NCBI RefSeq assembly: GCF_019455385.1
Contig: NZ_JACOFR010000006.1
Span: forward strand, 124,001-188,000
Source: Bradyrhizobium sp. BR 10289
GTDB taxonomy: Bacteria > Pseudomonadota > Alphaproteobacteria > Rhizobiales > Xanthobacteraceae
Direction of reading: 5' to 3'
Length of the DNA stretch: 64,000 nucleotides
The position numbers and the translations under genes are program-made. Under the pieces are notes generated by a model. The model worked only from the letters and a program-made list of their open reading frames with translations, did not search any database and was not told where the DNA came from. Shown here piece by piece: positions 1-8,499 of the stretch (positions are counted from its first letter, which is position 1; each line of letters starts with the position of its first letter).

Positions 1-1971
1 TTCGTGGTCGCGCCGCAAGGCGACGAATATTTCCCGGTGTTCTACTCGACCCAGCCGAAGACGTCGTCGGTTTACGGCATGGACTACGCGACCGTTCCGG
101 ATCGTCGCGCGGCGCTGGAACGCGCCCGCGACAACGACCGCGTCGCGGCCATCCGCACACACCTGTACGCAGCGAAGGATGGCGGCCGGCTGCCCGACGT
201 CCTCGTTGCCATTCCCGTCTATGCCAAGGGCACCTCGCGCGAGACGGTTGCCGATCGCCGCCGCAACCTCGCCGGCTTCGTCGTCGGCATCTTCGACCTG
301 CCGCTGCTGATCCAGTCGATTCGTGCGACCACCGGTGCAAGCCCCGCGGTCAGCGTGAACGTCTACCCGCCCTTCACGGGGCAGATCGTCAGCCTCGAGG
401 AGATGCTGCCGGACTTTTCGTCGGCCGCCACAGCGCCGCAATCGATGCGCGACGTCGCGCGGGCGCTGCACTGGTCGGGCAATCTCAAGATCGGCGACAC
501 CGACTGGCAGGTGCGCGCCGTGCCGACCGCCGGCGGCGCGCTGGAGACGGCCTATGACCGCGCCGCCGCGGTCCTCATCGTCGGCATGCTGCTGACGCTG
601 TCGCTGTCGACCTATCTGATGCTCGCGAGCCGCAACTCCCGGCGGCTGTCGCTGGCGAACCGCCGCGTGCTCGAGCTCGCGCAGACCGACATCCTGACGG
701 GCCTGCCGAACCGCGCGTTCTTTCTCGCCCGGCTCGATGAGCTCAAGGGCCAGCTCGACATGTCGGGTTCGACCTTCTCGATCCTGATGCTCGACCTCGA
801 CCGCTTCAAGAACGTCAACGACTCGCTCGGTCACGGCGCTGGCGACGTGCTGCTGCGCCAGGTGGCGCAGCGATTGAAAGCCGCGCTGCGCGCCAGCGAC
901 GTGCTGGCGCGGCTCGGCGGCGACGAGTTCGCCATCATCCAGGAAGCCTGCGAGGATCAGCGCGACGGCGCAGCCGAGCTCGCCGGGCGGATCGCCAAGC
1001 TCGTCGCCGAGCCGTTCCTGCTGCCCGGACATCGCGTCGAGATCGGCACCAGCATCGGCATTGCGATTGCGCCCGACCATGGCGTCGATCAGGAGCAGCT
1101 GCTCAAGAAGGCGGACCTTGCGCTCTACCGCTCGAAATCGGCCGGCCGCAACTGTTACACCGTCTACGACGAGGCGATGTCGGCAGAGCTCGAGGCGCGC
1201 AGCACGCTCGAAGGGGATCTTCGCGACGCCATCGCGCGCTGCCAGCTCGAGGTGCACTACCAGCCGTTCGTCGATGCGATCGGCAGCGAGCGGCGCGGCT
1301 TCGAGGCGCTGGTGCGCTGGCGGCATCCGACGCGCGGCCTGATCCCGCCCGATCAGTTCATTCCGCTCGCCGAGGAGACCGGGCTGATCGTGCCGCTCGG
1401 CGAGTTCGTGCTGCGGCGCGCCTGCGCGGACGCGGCGGCGTGGCCTTCCAATCTCATGGTCGCCGTGAACCTGTCGCCGATCCAGTTCAAGGAAGCCGAG
1501 CTGTTCGAGATGATCTCGGCCGCGCTCGCCGATTCCGGCCTGCCACCGCAGCGGCTGGAGATCGAGATCACCGAATCGGTGCTGCTGGAGCGCGGTGTCG
1601 AGAACCTCGCCTTCATGGAACGGCTGAAGCAGCTCGGTATCGAGCTCGCGCTCGACGATTTCGGCACCGGCTATTCCTCGCTCAGCTATCTGACTGCCTT
1701 CCCGTTCGACAAGATCAAGATCGACAAATCGTTCATCCGTAACCTCACGCATCAGCCGCGTTCGTCCGCCATCATCGCCTCGATCGTGACGCTGGCGCGC
1801 GGCCTCGACATGTCGGTCACCGCCGAAGGCGTCGAGACGCGCGAGGAGTTCGAACGCCTGACCGCGCTCGGCGTCAATTTCGCGCAAGGCTATCTGTTCG
1901 GACGTCCGCAGCCGGTCGACCAGATCGCGTTCGACGCGGCCGCGCGGCCCTCGCAGCGCGACGCAGCCTGA
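1..1971 (+). CDS. Membrane GGDEF-EAL cyclic-di-GMP protein with extracytoplasmic sensor, 5'-truncated by window edge
   Basis: The reading frame is open to the left edge, so the true start is missing. About the first 185 visible residues look like an extracytoplasmic sensor resembling CHASE domains. A hydrophobic segment follows at about residues 188-209, then a GGDEF domain with the intact motif RLGGDEF near residue 302. The C-terminal EAL domain shows EALVRW near residue 433, DDFGTGYSSLSYL and TAEGVET. GGDEF domains make cyclic-di-GMP and EAL domains degrade it. Both signature motifs are intact here, so the net activity cannot be read from sequence. It lies upstream of an MFS transporter with a 92-nt gap. 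The domain calls are secure; the sensor type is inferred. Confidence 0.93.
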   Translation, partial: FVVAPQGDEYFPVFYSTQPKTSSVYGMDYATVPDRRAALERARDNDRVAAIRTHLYAAKDGGRLPDVLVAIPVYAKGTSRETVADRRRNLAGFVVGIFDLPLLIQSIRATTGASPAVSVNVYPPFTGQIVSLEEMLPDFSSAATAPQSMRDVARALHWSGNLKIGDTDWQVRAVPTAGGALETAYDRAAAVLIVGMLLTLSLSTYLMLASRNSRRLSLANRRVLELAQTDILTGLPNRAFFLARLDELKGQLDMSGSTFSILMLDLDRFKNVNDSLGHGAGDVLLRQVAQRLKAALRASDVLARLGGDEFAIIQEACEDQRDGAAELAGRIAKLVAEPFLLPGHRVEIGTSIGIAIAPDHGVDQEQLLKKADLALYRSKSAGRNCYTVYDEAMSAELEARSTLEGDLRDAIARCQLEVHYQPFVDAIGSERRGFEALVRWRHPTRGLIPPDQFIPLAEETGLIVPLGEFVLRRACADAAAWPSNLMVAVNLSPIQFKEAELFEMISAALADSGLPPQRLEIEITESVLLERGVENLAFMERLKQLGIELALDDFGTGYSSLSYLTAFPFDKIKIDKSFIRNLTHQPRSSAIIASIVTLARGLDMSVTAEGVETREEFERLTALGVNFAQGYLFGRPQPVDQIAFDAAARPSQRDAA

Positions 1972-2063
1972 GCGCTTTAGCCCAGGGAAGATCAGCGAAA
2001 ATCGCTTGACCCAGGCACCTCCGGATGGTCGGTAGGATCGTCTAGGGATGAATCAAGCACGCC

Positions 2064-3359
2064 ATGCGTCTTCCGTTCTTCTACGGCTGGGTCGTGGTCG
2101 CGGTGACCTTCGTCACCATGGCCATCGGCGTCAATGCGCGCACCGCCTTCTCTCTGTTCTTTCCGCCGATCATCTCCGAGTTCGGCTGGGAACGCGGCAT
2201 CACCGCGGGCGCGTTCTCCTTCGGCTTCGTGGCCTCGGGCGTCGCGAGCCCGCTGATTGGTCGCCTGATGGATCGCGCCGGTCCGCGCGCGGTGATGGAG
2301 CTCGGCGTCGCGCTGATGGGCGGCGGGCTGCTACTGGCACCGCTCACGACCGAGCCCTGGCATCTCTATGTCACCATCGGCGTCATGGTCGGCGCCGGCA
2401 GCGTGTGTCTCGGCTATTCCGGCCAGTCGCAGTTCCTGCCGAACTGGTTCATCCGCAAGCGCGGCTTCGCCATCGGCATCGCGTTTGCGGGCGTCGGCAT
2501 CGGCTCGGTGACGCTGCTGCCCTGGGCGCAGCACATGATCGAACAGACCGGCTGGCGCACCGCCTGCACCGCGATGGGCCTGCTGATCCTGATCGTGCTG
2601 GCGCCGATCAATTTGTTCCTGCACAAGCGCCCCGAGGATATCGGGCTGCAGCCGGACGGCGACGCCGCGCCCGCCACAGGTGCGGCGCAGACCGTCTCCA
2701 ACATCGTCGATCCCGACTGGGTCCGCACCGAGTGGACGCTCAAGCGGGCGGTGGCGACCGCGCGGTTCTGGTGGATCGCGCTCGGCTATTTCTCCGGTCT
2801 GTACATCTGGTACGCGGTGCAGGTGCACCAGACCAAATTCCTGCTCGACATCGGTTTCAGCCCGGGCGTCGCGGTGTGGGCGCTCGGCACCGTCAGCCTG
2901 CTCGGCATTCCCGGTCAGATCCTGCTCGGCCATGTCTCCGACCGGATCGGACGGGAGTTGGTGTGGGCGATCAGTTGCACCGGCTTTGCGATCTGCTTTG
3001 CGGCGCTGATCGCGTTGAAATTCCAGCCGTCGCTGTGGCTGGTCTACGTCATGGTGTTCACGCAAGGCGCGCTCGGCTACGGCCTCACCTCGATCATGGG
3101 CGCGGTGGTGTTCGAGATTTTCCAGGGCAAGCACCAGGGCAGCATTTTCGGCATGATCATGCTGGCGGCATTGGCGGGCGGCGCGGCGGGCCCGTGGCTC
3201 ACGGGCTTGCTCTACGATCGCACCGGCGACTACACGCTCGCCTTCGCCATCGCCATGTTCGTCAGCGGATTGTCGGCGTTGTCGGTCTGGCAGGCATCAC
3301 CGGGCAAGGTGCGGGCGGTGGCGGGGCGGCTGCACAAGCTGAAGCCAGCTGCGGAATAG
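2064..3359 (+). CDS. MFS transporter
   Basis: This 431-aa protein is strongly hydrophobic and shows the twelve-helix layout of the major facilitator superfamily, with a longer hydrophilic loop near residues 195-225. The segment PLIGRLMDRAGPR after the second helix matches the loop 2-3 motif of the family, and HVSDRIGRE repeats it in the second half. It resembles the oxalate/formate-antiporter-like or monocarboxylate branch, but the substrate cannot be told. The start MRLPFFYGW leads directly into the first membrane helix. It sits alone between two cyclic-di-GMP genes on the same strand, and nothing shows a functional link with them. Confidence 0.9.
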   Translation: MRLPFFYGWVVVAVTFVTMAIGVNARTAFSLFFPPIISEFGWERGITAGAFSFGFVASGVASPLIGRLMDRAGPRAVMELGVALMGGGLLLAPLTTEPWHLYVTIGVMVGAGSVCLGYSGQSQFLPNWFIRKRGFAIGIAFAGVGIGSVTLLPWAQHMIEQTGWRTACTAMGLLILIVLAPINLFLHKRPEDIGLQPDGDAAPATGAAQTVSNIVDPDWVRTEWTLKRAVATARFWWIALGYFSGLYIWYAVQVHQTKFLLDIGFSPGVAVWALGTVSLLGIPGQILLGHVSDRIGRELVWAISCTGFAICFAALIALKFQPSLWLVYVMVFTQGALGYGLTSIMGAVVFEIFQGKHQGSIFGMIMLAALAGGAAGPWLTGLLYDRTGDYTLAFAIAMFVSGLSALSVWQASPGKVRAVAGRLHKLKPAAE

Positions 3360-3516
3360 GTTCCGAGCGCATCAAGATACCTTTGCCGCTTTCGCGAAAT
3401 GTTAAGCATGCCGCATCTTGTGGCGGCGCGAGGCGGTTGCCAAAACGTCTTGGACACTATCGGAGCGTTAGCGTCGGGTCGATTGCCGTATTTTCCCGAT
3501 ACTGCCGGATCAAACG

Positions 3517-6102
3517 ATGTCCGCCTCCCAGTGTCCAGTGACAGAAATTCCGGACGTGCTGCGCGCCGCGCTCGAATGCGCCGACGACGGCATCGTCATT
3601 ATCGATGACAACCACCGCATCACGCATTTCAACGCGGCTGCGGAGCAGATCTGGAAGCTCGCCCGCGCCGAGGTGCTCGGTCGCGACGCTGGGCTTCTTA
3701 CGCTCAAATTCCTTCAGGACGATTCCGTCAGCGAATTCCGCGACGAGATCAGCCTCGTGCGCCGCGATGGCAGCCGCATCAGGGCGCATGTCGCAATGTC
3801 GTCAGCGACGATCGGCGGCGCAACCCATCAGATCGTGTTCGCGCGCGACGTATCCCTTGATGCGGAACGCCGCGTCAGGATCGGACTTCTCAACGCGGTC
3901 GCCGACCAGACCAACCGCGCGGTGATCATCACCGACGTCGAGCAGAACATCGTCTACGTCAATTCGGCGTTCACGGCGCTATTCGGTCACACCGGCGAAG
4001 AGGCCGAGGGACGCAGCGCGGGCGAACTCATCGCCGGCCGCCACACCGATCGCAAGGCCGTCGCAAAGCTCTTCAAGCGCCTGATGACCGGCGGCCGGCG
4101 CGGCGAGATCGAAACGCTCGTCTACAACAAGGACGGCGAGGAGATCTGGGTCTGCGCCCGGATTGACGCTTTCCGGGACAGGAAGGGCCGGGTCAAGCAT
4201 ATCTTCGCGCTGCTCGATGACATCACCGAGACCAAGCAGCTGCGCTCGCTCCAGCAGCTCATCATGGGCGCGCTCGCCGACGAGGTCCCGATCACTGACA
4301 TCGCCGACAGGCTATGCCGGCGTGTCGAGGAGATCGCGCCCGATGTCGTCTGCTCGCTGCTTCACGTCGATGCCGCGGGCCTGATCCATCCGCTCGGCGG
4401 CCCCAGCCTGCCCGAGGATTATTCCCGCGCATTGGACGGCATCGCGATCGGCCCCAACGTCGGCTCCTGCGGCACGGCCGCCTTCTATGGCGAGCCGGTT
4501 CTGGCTGAAGATCTCGACACCGATCCGCGCTGGCAGCCCTACAAGGCGATGCCGCTCGGGGTTGGCCTGCGCGCCTGCTGGTCGACCCCGGTCAAGGCCA
4601 AGGACGGCCGCGTCATCGCGACCTTCGCCTTCTACTATCGCGAGCCCCGTGCGCCGAGCAATTGGCACCGCCGCATCGTCGAGGCCTGCGTCAGCCTCGG
4701 CGCGTTCGCGATCGAGCGCAAGGAGGCGCGCGCCGAGATCGCGCGGCTCGCCTATCACGACATCCTCACCGGCCTGCCGAACCGCGCGCAGCTCCGCAAC
4801 CTGATCACCACGGCGATCGACGCCTGTCCGACCGGCAGCCATGTCGCGCTGGCATTCCTCGACGTCGATCATTTCAAGGACGTCAACGACACGCTCGGTC
4901 ACGCCGCCGGCGACGAGCTGCTGGTCCAGCTCGCTCAGCGCCTGCGCGAGCAGATCGGCCCGGAGGACATGCTGGGCCGGCTCGGCGGCGACGAGTTCGT
5001 CATCCTGCTGCCGCAACGTAACGCCGAGAGTGCGGAGCGCGTCGCGGCCGGCATTACCGAGGCGCTGGCTGCGCCCTTACGGCTCGGATCCAAGCTGATG
5101 CAGATGTCGGCCAGCATCGGCATCAGCCTCTATCCCGACCATGCCACCGACATCGACATGCTGATGCAGCAGGCCGACGCGGCCATGTACATGGCCAAGC
5201 AGGCGGGACGTTCGACCCACCGCCTGTTCAGCGCCGAGATGAATGGGCTCACCGAGCAGCGGCTGGCGCTGATCGCGGCGCTGCGCCGCGCGATCGCGGA
5301 AGGAGCGCTGACCCTCAGCTACCAGCCGCAGATCCGCAGCTGCGACGGCGCCATCCACGGCGTCGAAGCGCTGGCGCGCTGGCACGATGCGGTGCTCGGC
5401 GACGTCTCGCCGGCAAAGTTCATTCCGCTCGCGGAAGAATGCGGCCTGATCGAGCAGATCGGCCTGTGGTCGGTGCGCGAGGCCTGCCGCCAGATGGCGA
5501 GCTGGCGTCGCGCCGGCCTCAACATTCCCAGCGTCTCGGTGAATCTATCACCGATCAATTTCCGCAACGTCACGTTGGCCGCCCGGCTCAAGGACATCCT
5601 CGCCGAATACGAACTGCCGGCGGATGCCCTGATGCTGGAGATCACCGAAGGCGCTTTCATGCGGGACAGCGTCGCTGCGCTCGAGACCATGAACGCGATC
5701 CGCGCACTCGGCGTCGGGCTCTCCGTGGACGATTTCGGCACCGGCTATTCCAGCCTCAGCCGTCTCGCCCATCTGCCGATCCGTGAATTGAAGATCGACC
5801 GCAGTTTCATGCGCGACATCGAGAAAGATGCCGGCGCTCTCGCTATCGCCACCGCCGTGGTGCGGGTCGGCCAGGGCCTCGGCATGACCGTCGTCGCCGA
5901 AGGCGTCGAAACCGAGGGACAGCGCAAGGTGCTGGCCGAGCTCGGCTGCGACGTCGTCCAGGGCTTCCTCTACGCACCCGCGCTCGCACCCGTCGCGTTC
6001 GAGCGCTGGCTGATCGAGCACTGCGCCGAGCAGGCGAGGGCGATGCTGGGGCGGCTGGATCTTGCCGCGGTTGATGAAGTCGCGGTCAAACGCTCAGCCT
6101 GA
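3517..6102 (+). CDS. PAS-PAS-GAF-GGDEF-EAL cyclic-di-GMP protein
   Basis: This 861-aa soluble multi-domain signalling protein has two PAS domains at about residues 7-110 and 125-245. A GAF domain follows at about 250-400, then GGDEF at about 405-570 with RLGGDEFVI near residue 488. EAL runs from about 590 to 845 with VEALARW near residue 615, DDFGTGYSSLSRL and VVAEGVET. No membrane helix or signal peptide is visible, so it should act in the cytoplasm. The PAS and GAF domains probably sense a small ligand or redox state. Both catalytic motifs look intact. A 157-nt gap separates it from the MFS gene, so it is probably transcribed on its own. Confidence 0.95.
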   Translation: MSASQCPVTEIPDVLRAALECADDGIVIIDDNHRITHFNAAAEQIWKLARAEVLGRDAGLLTLKFLQDDSVSEFRDEISLVRRDGSRIRAHVAMSSATIGGATHQIVFARDVSLDAERRVRIGLLNAVADQTNRAVIITDVEQNIVYVNSAFTALFGHTGEEAEGRSAGELIAGRHTDRKAVAKLFKRLMTGGRRGEIETLVYNKDGEEIWVCARIDAFRDRKGRVKHIFALLDDITETKQLRSLQQLIMGALADEVPITDIADRLCRRVEEIAPDVVCSLLHVDAAGLIHPLGGPSLPEDYSRALDGIAIGPNVGSCGTAAFYGEPVLAEDLDTDPRWQPYKAMPLGVGLRACWSTPVKAKDGRVIATFAFYYREPRAPSNWHRRIVEACVSLGAFAIERKEARAEIARLAYHDILTGLPNRAQLRNLITTAIDACPTGSHVALAFLDVDHFKDVNDTLGHAAGDELLVQLAQRLREQIGPEDMLGRLGGDEFVILLPQRNAESAERVAAGITEALAAPLRLGSKLMQMSASIGISLYPDHATDIDMLMQQADAAMYMAKQAGRSTHRLFSAEMNGLTEQRLALIAALRRAIAEGALTLSYQPQIRSCDGAIHGVEALARWHDAVLGDVSPAKFIPLAEECGLIEQIGLWSVREACRQMASWRRAGLNIPSVSVNLSPINFRNVTLAARLKDILAEYELPADALMLEITEGAFMRDSVAALETMNAIRALGVGLSVDDFGTGYSSLSRLAHLPIRELKIDRSFMRDIEKDAGALAIATAVVRVGQGLGMTVVAEGVETEGQRKVLAELGCDVVQGFLYAPALAPVAFERWLIEHCAEQARAMLGRLDLAAVDEVAVKRSA

Positions 6103-6112
6103 CCGGCTGCGC

Positions 6113-6322
6113 TTATTTCTTGGCCTGTGCGGGGAAGATTAGCGATTGATCGTCGATATCCTGGTCGGGAAGCCGATGCACGCCCGCCATGGTGTGCAGC
6201 TCGACCAAAGACGGCATCGCCGCGGCGGAGAGCTCGGCCGTGCGAGGCTGCCCTCTAAAGATCGTGGAAGCAGCGACGACCAGGCCCAGAACGACGACGG
6301 AAGCGATCAGAAACCGGCGCAT
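6113..6322 (-). CDS. Small hypothetical protein with N-terminal membrane anchor or signal
   Basis: The 69-aa product starts MRRFLIASVVVLGLVVAAS, a positively charged N-terminus followed by one hydrophobic helix, so it is anchored in or exported across the inner membrane. The rest is hydrophilic and contains no cysteine. An AGGAGAT Shine-Dalgarno sequence lies just before the ATG, which supports real translation. It is convergent with the PAS-GGDEF-EAL gene, whose stop lies 10 nt away. I do not recognise a family. A second micro-protein of similar design lies just upstream on the same strand. Confidence 0.7.
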   Translation of the reverse strand: MRRFLIASVVVLGLVVAASTIFRGQPRTAELSAAAMPSLVELHTMAGVHRLPDQDIDDQSLIFPAQAKK

Positions 6323-6391
6323 GAAAATCTCCTACTTCGCCCGTGCAGAAAACAGCACGGGGAGAACACATCTCAATAAACACCTGTGCCG

Positions 6392-6517
6392 TTAAACGCG
6401 GGCACTTGGCTCCGCAAACGCGGTTTTCGCTGATTCCTGCACGAAATTGTCAAGGATAGCGGCTGCGCCGACCGCGACCATTGCGGCGAACAGACAAGCA
6501 ATTATGAAAGAGCGCAT
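6392..6517 (-). CDS. 41-aa micro-protein with single hydrophobic helix
   Basis: This short frame encodes 41 residues beginning MRSFIIACLFAAMVAVGAAA and ending in TAFAEPSARV. It has a charged start, one hydrophobic segment containing a cysteine, and a short polar tail. AAGGGA lies 8 nt before the ATG. The arrangement (small, basic start, hydrophobic, same strand and 69 nt upstream of another small membrane-anchored protein) suggests a real gene pair. The function is unknown. I recall similar 40-aa hypothetical proteins in Bradyrhizobium but cannot check this here. Confidence 0.6.
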   Translation of the reverse strand: MRSFIIACLFAAMVAVGAAAILDNFVQESAKTAFAEPSARV

Positions 6518-6583
6518 GTTGTCGATCCCTTACACTGCAAACCTAGCACCTGATGTGTGCATCTCTCGTACAAAACACCGTGT

Positions 6584-7165
6584 TCAGGCCGGAAGTGCGA
6601 AAGCCTTCACCTCGATATCGATGAACGTCCGCCCGACCATGCCGACGGCCGCGTAGAAGCCCGCCGAACCCGCCCGCTCGAGATCGGCAAAAAAGCGGCC
6701 CATCCAGCGTGAGACATGCTCTTCAAAGAACATCCTCTCGGCGTCCGCTTGCACTGCGATGGCTCCCCCGGTGAAACCTGCCATGACCTCGCAGATGAAT
6801 CCCGCGTGATCTTCGGGTTCGATCTGCTCCGGCGCCCTTTCCAGGCCGAGGCCCCGCAAGGTGTCCCGCAAGCGCGCCAGCGGACGGCCATACAATGTAT
6901 CGGACAGATAGTGGGAGGCATAAGGCAGCAGTGCGCCCTTGCCCAATCCTGCAAAGAGGGCAAAGAACTCGCGCGAGGCGGCCTGCGCATCCGTCCGGCG
7001 CGCAGCGTCCGCCAGCGCCATGTGAGCCAGACCCAACGGGCTGGCATCTCCGCGCAAGCTGGAGATGCGGTCCAGCAGATCCGCATCCGGGCTACGCACA
7101 AGCAGCGTCGCCAGCAGCGCGTATTCCTGCGATCGGGCGAGGTCGAATTCATCGACAGTGCGCAC
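6584..7165 (-). CDS. TorD/DmsD-family chaperone for a molybdoenzyme (formate dehydrogenase maturation)
   Basis: This 193-aa, mostly helical protein matches the TorD/DmsD family of cytoplasmic chaperones. These bind the Tat signal of molybdopterin enzymes and hold them until the cofactor is loaded. Visible hallmarks are the N-terminal EYALLATLLVRSPD segment, YASHYLSDTLYGRPL and the later EPEDHAGFICEVMAGF motif, a TorD-type EPxDH signature. It probably starts at a GTG preceded by AGGAA. It is the last gene of the minus-strand group that also holds the DUF3306 and DUF3305 genes. The large Tat-exported formate dehydrogenase alpha subunit encoded at 12240-15209 is its likely client. Confidence 0.88.
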   Translation of the reverse strand: MRTVDEFDLARSQEYALLATLLVRSPDADLLDRISSLRGDASPLGLAHMALADAARRTDAQAASREFFALFAGLGKGALLPYASHYLSDTLYGRPLARLRDTLRGLGLERAPEQIEPEDHAGFICEVMAGFTGGAIAVQADAERMFFEEHVSRWMGRFFADLERAGSAGFYAAVGMVGRTFIDIEVKAFALPA

Positions 7166-7185
7166 TGGAGCGATTCCTGAGGCTG

Positions 7186-7824
7186 CTAGCGCGGCAATGC
7201 ACCGCCATGACGTCGTGCTTGCTGAAAGGGCAAGGCTGGTGTAGCGAGAACGTCAGGCTGCTCGACTGCATCCCGGTCGTCGGTCGCTGATATCACGGCA
7301 TCATCGGGTAACGATCGAACGGCAGAGGTCGCTGGTTCCAGGGCCCGCTGTTCCGAATTGACGAGGCCTTGCCGAACCGGATCGCCCGGCGGCGGCGCGT
7401 CCGCAAGGGCGGCCTGGGCTCGCTCCAGGCCCTTCGTAACCCGCTCGACCAGATCATCGGCGACATTGTCCGTCGGATCGAGCGGACCGAAGCCCGGAAT
7501 CGCATCGGGGTCATTGAAATCCCACTGGTTCTCCGCGATCCCGATGAAGTCGCGAATGGCTGGATCGGTTGCCCAGGCCCGGCGCAATGCCGCGCGGGTC
7601 AATTCAGTCGGGACGCCAGTGTTGAGGAACGCGGCGATATCCGTGTGAGCGGCGATCGACTCGATCGACGGCAGGCTGGCGACATCGAAGGAGCATTCGG
7701 ACGGAAGATCCCCGGCCGACGGCTCGGCGGCTTGCGTGACGTCGGCCTGGTCGGCTTCGACTTCAGCGCGTTTCGACGCCTGCTTGAGACGCGCCCAGCG
7801 GAGAAAGACGTTGTTGTCTGGCAC
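7186..7824 (-). CDS. DUF3306 domain protein of formate dehydrogenase locus
   Basis: This 212-aa protein carries the conserved N-terminal FLRWARLK motif of DUF3306. A central block with RAALRRAWATDPAIRDFIG and NQWDFNDPDAIPGF follows, and the C-terminus is rich in Ala, Pro and Asp. In many proteobacteria DUF3306 and DUF3305 genes lie side by side next to formate dehydrogenase and a polyferredoxin, as here. The biochemical role is not known, and an accessory or maturation role is inferred from that conserved neighbourhood. No membrane segment is visible. It is 30 nt downstream of the DUF3305 gene and 20 nt upstream of the TorD-like gene, so the three probably form one operon. Confidence 0.85.
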   Translation of the reverse strand: MPDNNVFLRWARLKQASKRAEVEADQADVTQAAEPSAGDLPSECSFDVASLPSIESIAAHTDIAAFLNTGVPTELTRAALRRAWATDPAIRDFIGIAENQWDFNDPDAIPGFGPLDPTDNVADDLVERVTKGLERAQAALADAPPPGDPVRQGLVNSEQRALEPATSAVRSLPDDAVISATDDRDAVEQPDVLATPALPFQQARRHGGALPR

Positions 7825-7854
7825 TGTTCTGTCTCGTGTCCCGCGCTGGGGTTG

Positions 7855-8316
7855 CTAACGATTGCGCTGCCGTTTGACGAATGGCCGCTCGACATGGTGC
7901 TCGGCAATGAAACGACCGATGATCTCGGAGATACTGGCCGGCATCGGCACCGTTTCTATCAGGTTGCTGCCCGCATCGGTAAACGCCTCGCCCTCTGCCG
8001 GATCGGCCGTGACAGCGAGCAGTTCATAAGGCGGTTCGGAGCCGGTGGGGCGCAGATTGACCCACAGAGTGGGCGAGCCCGACGTCAGGTTCTCGCGATA
8101 GTTGGTGGTCTCGGTGCGATGCAGTTCGATCACGGCATCGCCGGCGTAGAACAGCATGGCCTCGCCTTCGCCACCAATCGGCGTCCATGGTTTCGCAGCC
8201 GGCTCCCCGGCAAAGACCGACACGGGCCGCCATAGAAAGTCGGCCCACGCACTCTTCGCTTTGCGTCGTTCGATTGCGACACCGACGGCGATGCGCGCGA
8301 GACTTGTCGATATCAA
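7855..8316 (-). CDS. DUF3305 domain protein of formate dehydrogenase locus
   Basis: The conserved part begins at LARIAVGVAIERRKAKSAW and includes WRPVSVFAG and LWVNLRPTG. These match DUF3305, a family of unknown biochemical role found beside formate dehydrogenase genes. I chose a TTG start because AGAGGAT lies five bases before it and the frame upstream, which could extend to an ATG at 8448, looks unlike protein. The product is then 153 aa; with the upstream start it would be 197 aa. It is the first gene of the minus-strand accessory group and is divergent from the polyferredoxin gene. Confidence 0.82.
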   Translation of the reverse strand: MISTSLARIAVGVAIERRKAKSAWADFLWRPVSVFAGEPAAKPWTPIGGEGEAMLFYAGDAVIELHRTETTNYRENLTSGSPTLWVNLRPTGSEPPYELLAVTADPAEGEAFTDAGSNLIETVPMPASISEIIGRFIAEHHVERPFVKRQRNR

Positions 8317-8435
8317 TCTATCCTCTCGAGATCGGGCTGCAGTTCCGCTTTCGATGCCCGTCCAGCGAAGCTCGCGCCTCCCGACGGCGGGAATCGTGCG
8401 TCCATGATACGGGCGTCGTCTTTTCCGGTACCAAC

Positions 8436-8445
8436 AGTATATACT
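8436..8445. promoter_or_regulatory. Short perfect palindrome AGTATATACT in a divergent promoter region
   Basis: The 10-bp sequence AGTATATACT is its own reverse complement. It stands in the 183-nt space between the DUF3305 start on the minus strand and the polyferredoxin start on the plus strand. It could be part of an operator or simply an AT-rich -10 region. No longer dyad extends around it, so the regulatory call is weak. Confidence 0.25.
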
Positions 8446-8499
8446 CAAGCGATGAACGGGCCAGTAGGGGCCGCTCTGTTTTGGGATTAGCGAGATATT

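Noticed and set aside
2048..3541. A 497-codon frame starting 16 nt before the MFS gene on the same strand
   Set aside because: It is a frame-shifted reading of the MFS gene, dominated by Arg, His and Gly, with no domain.
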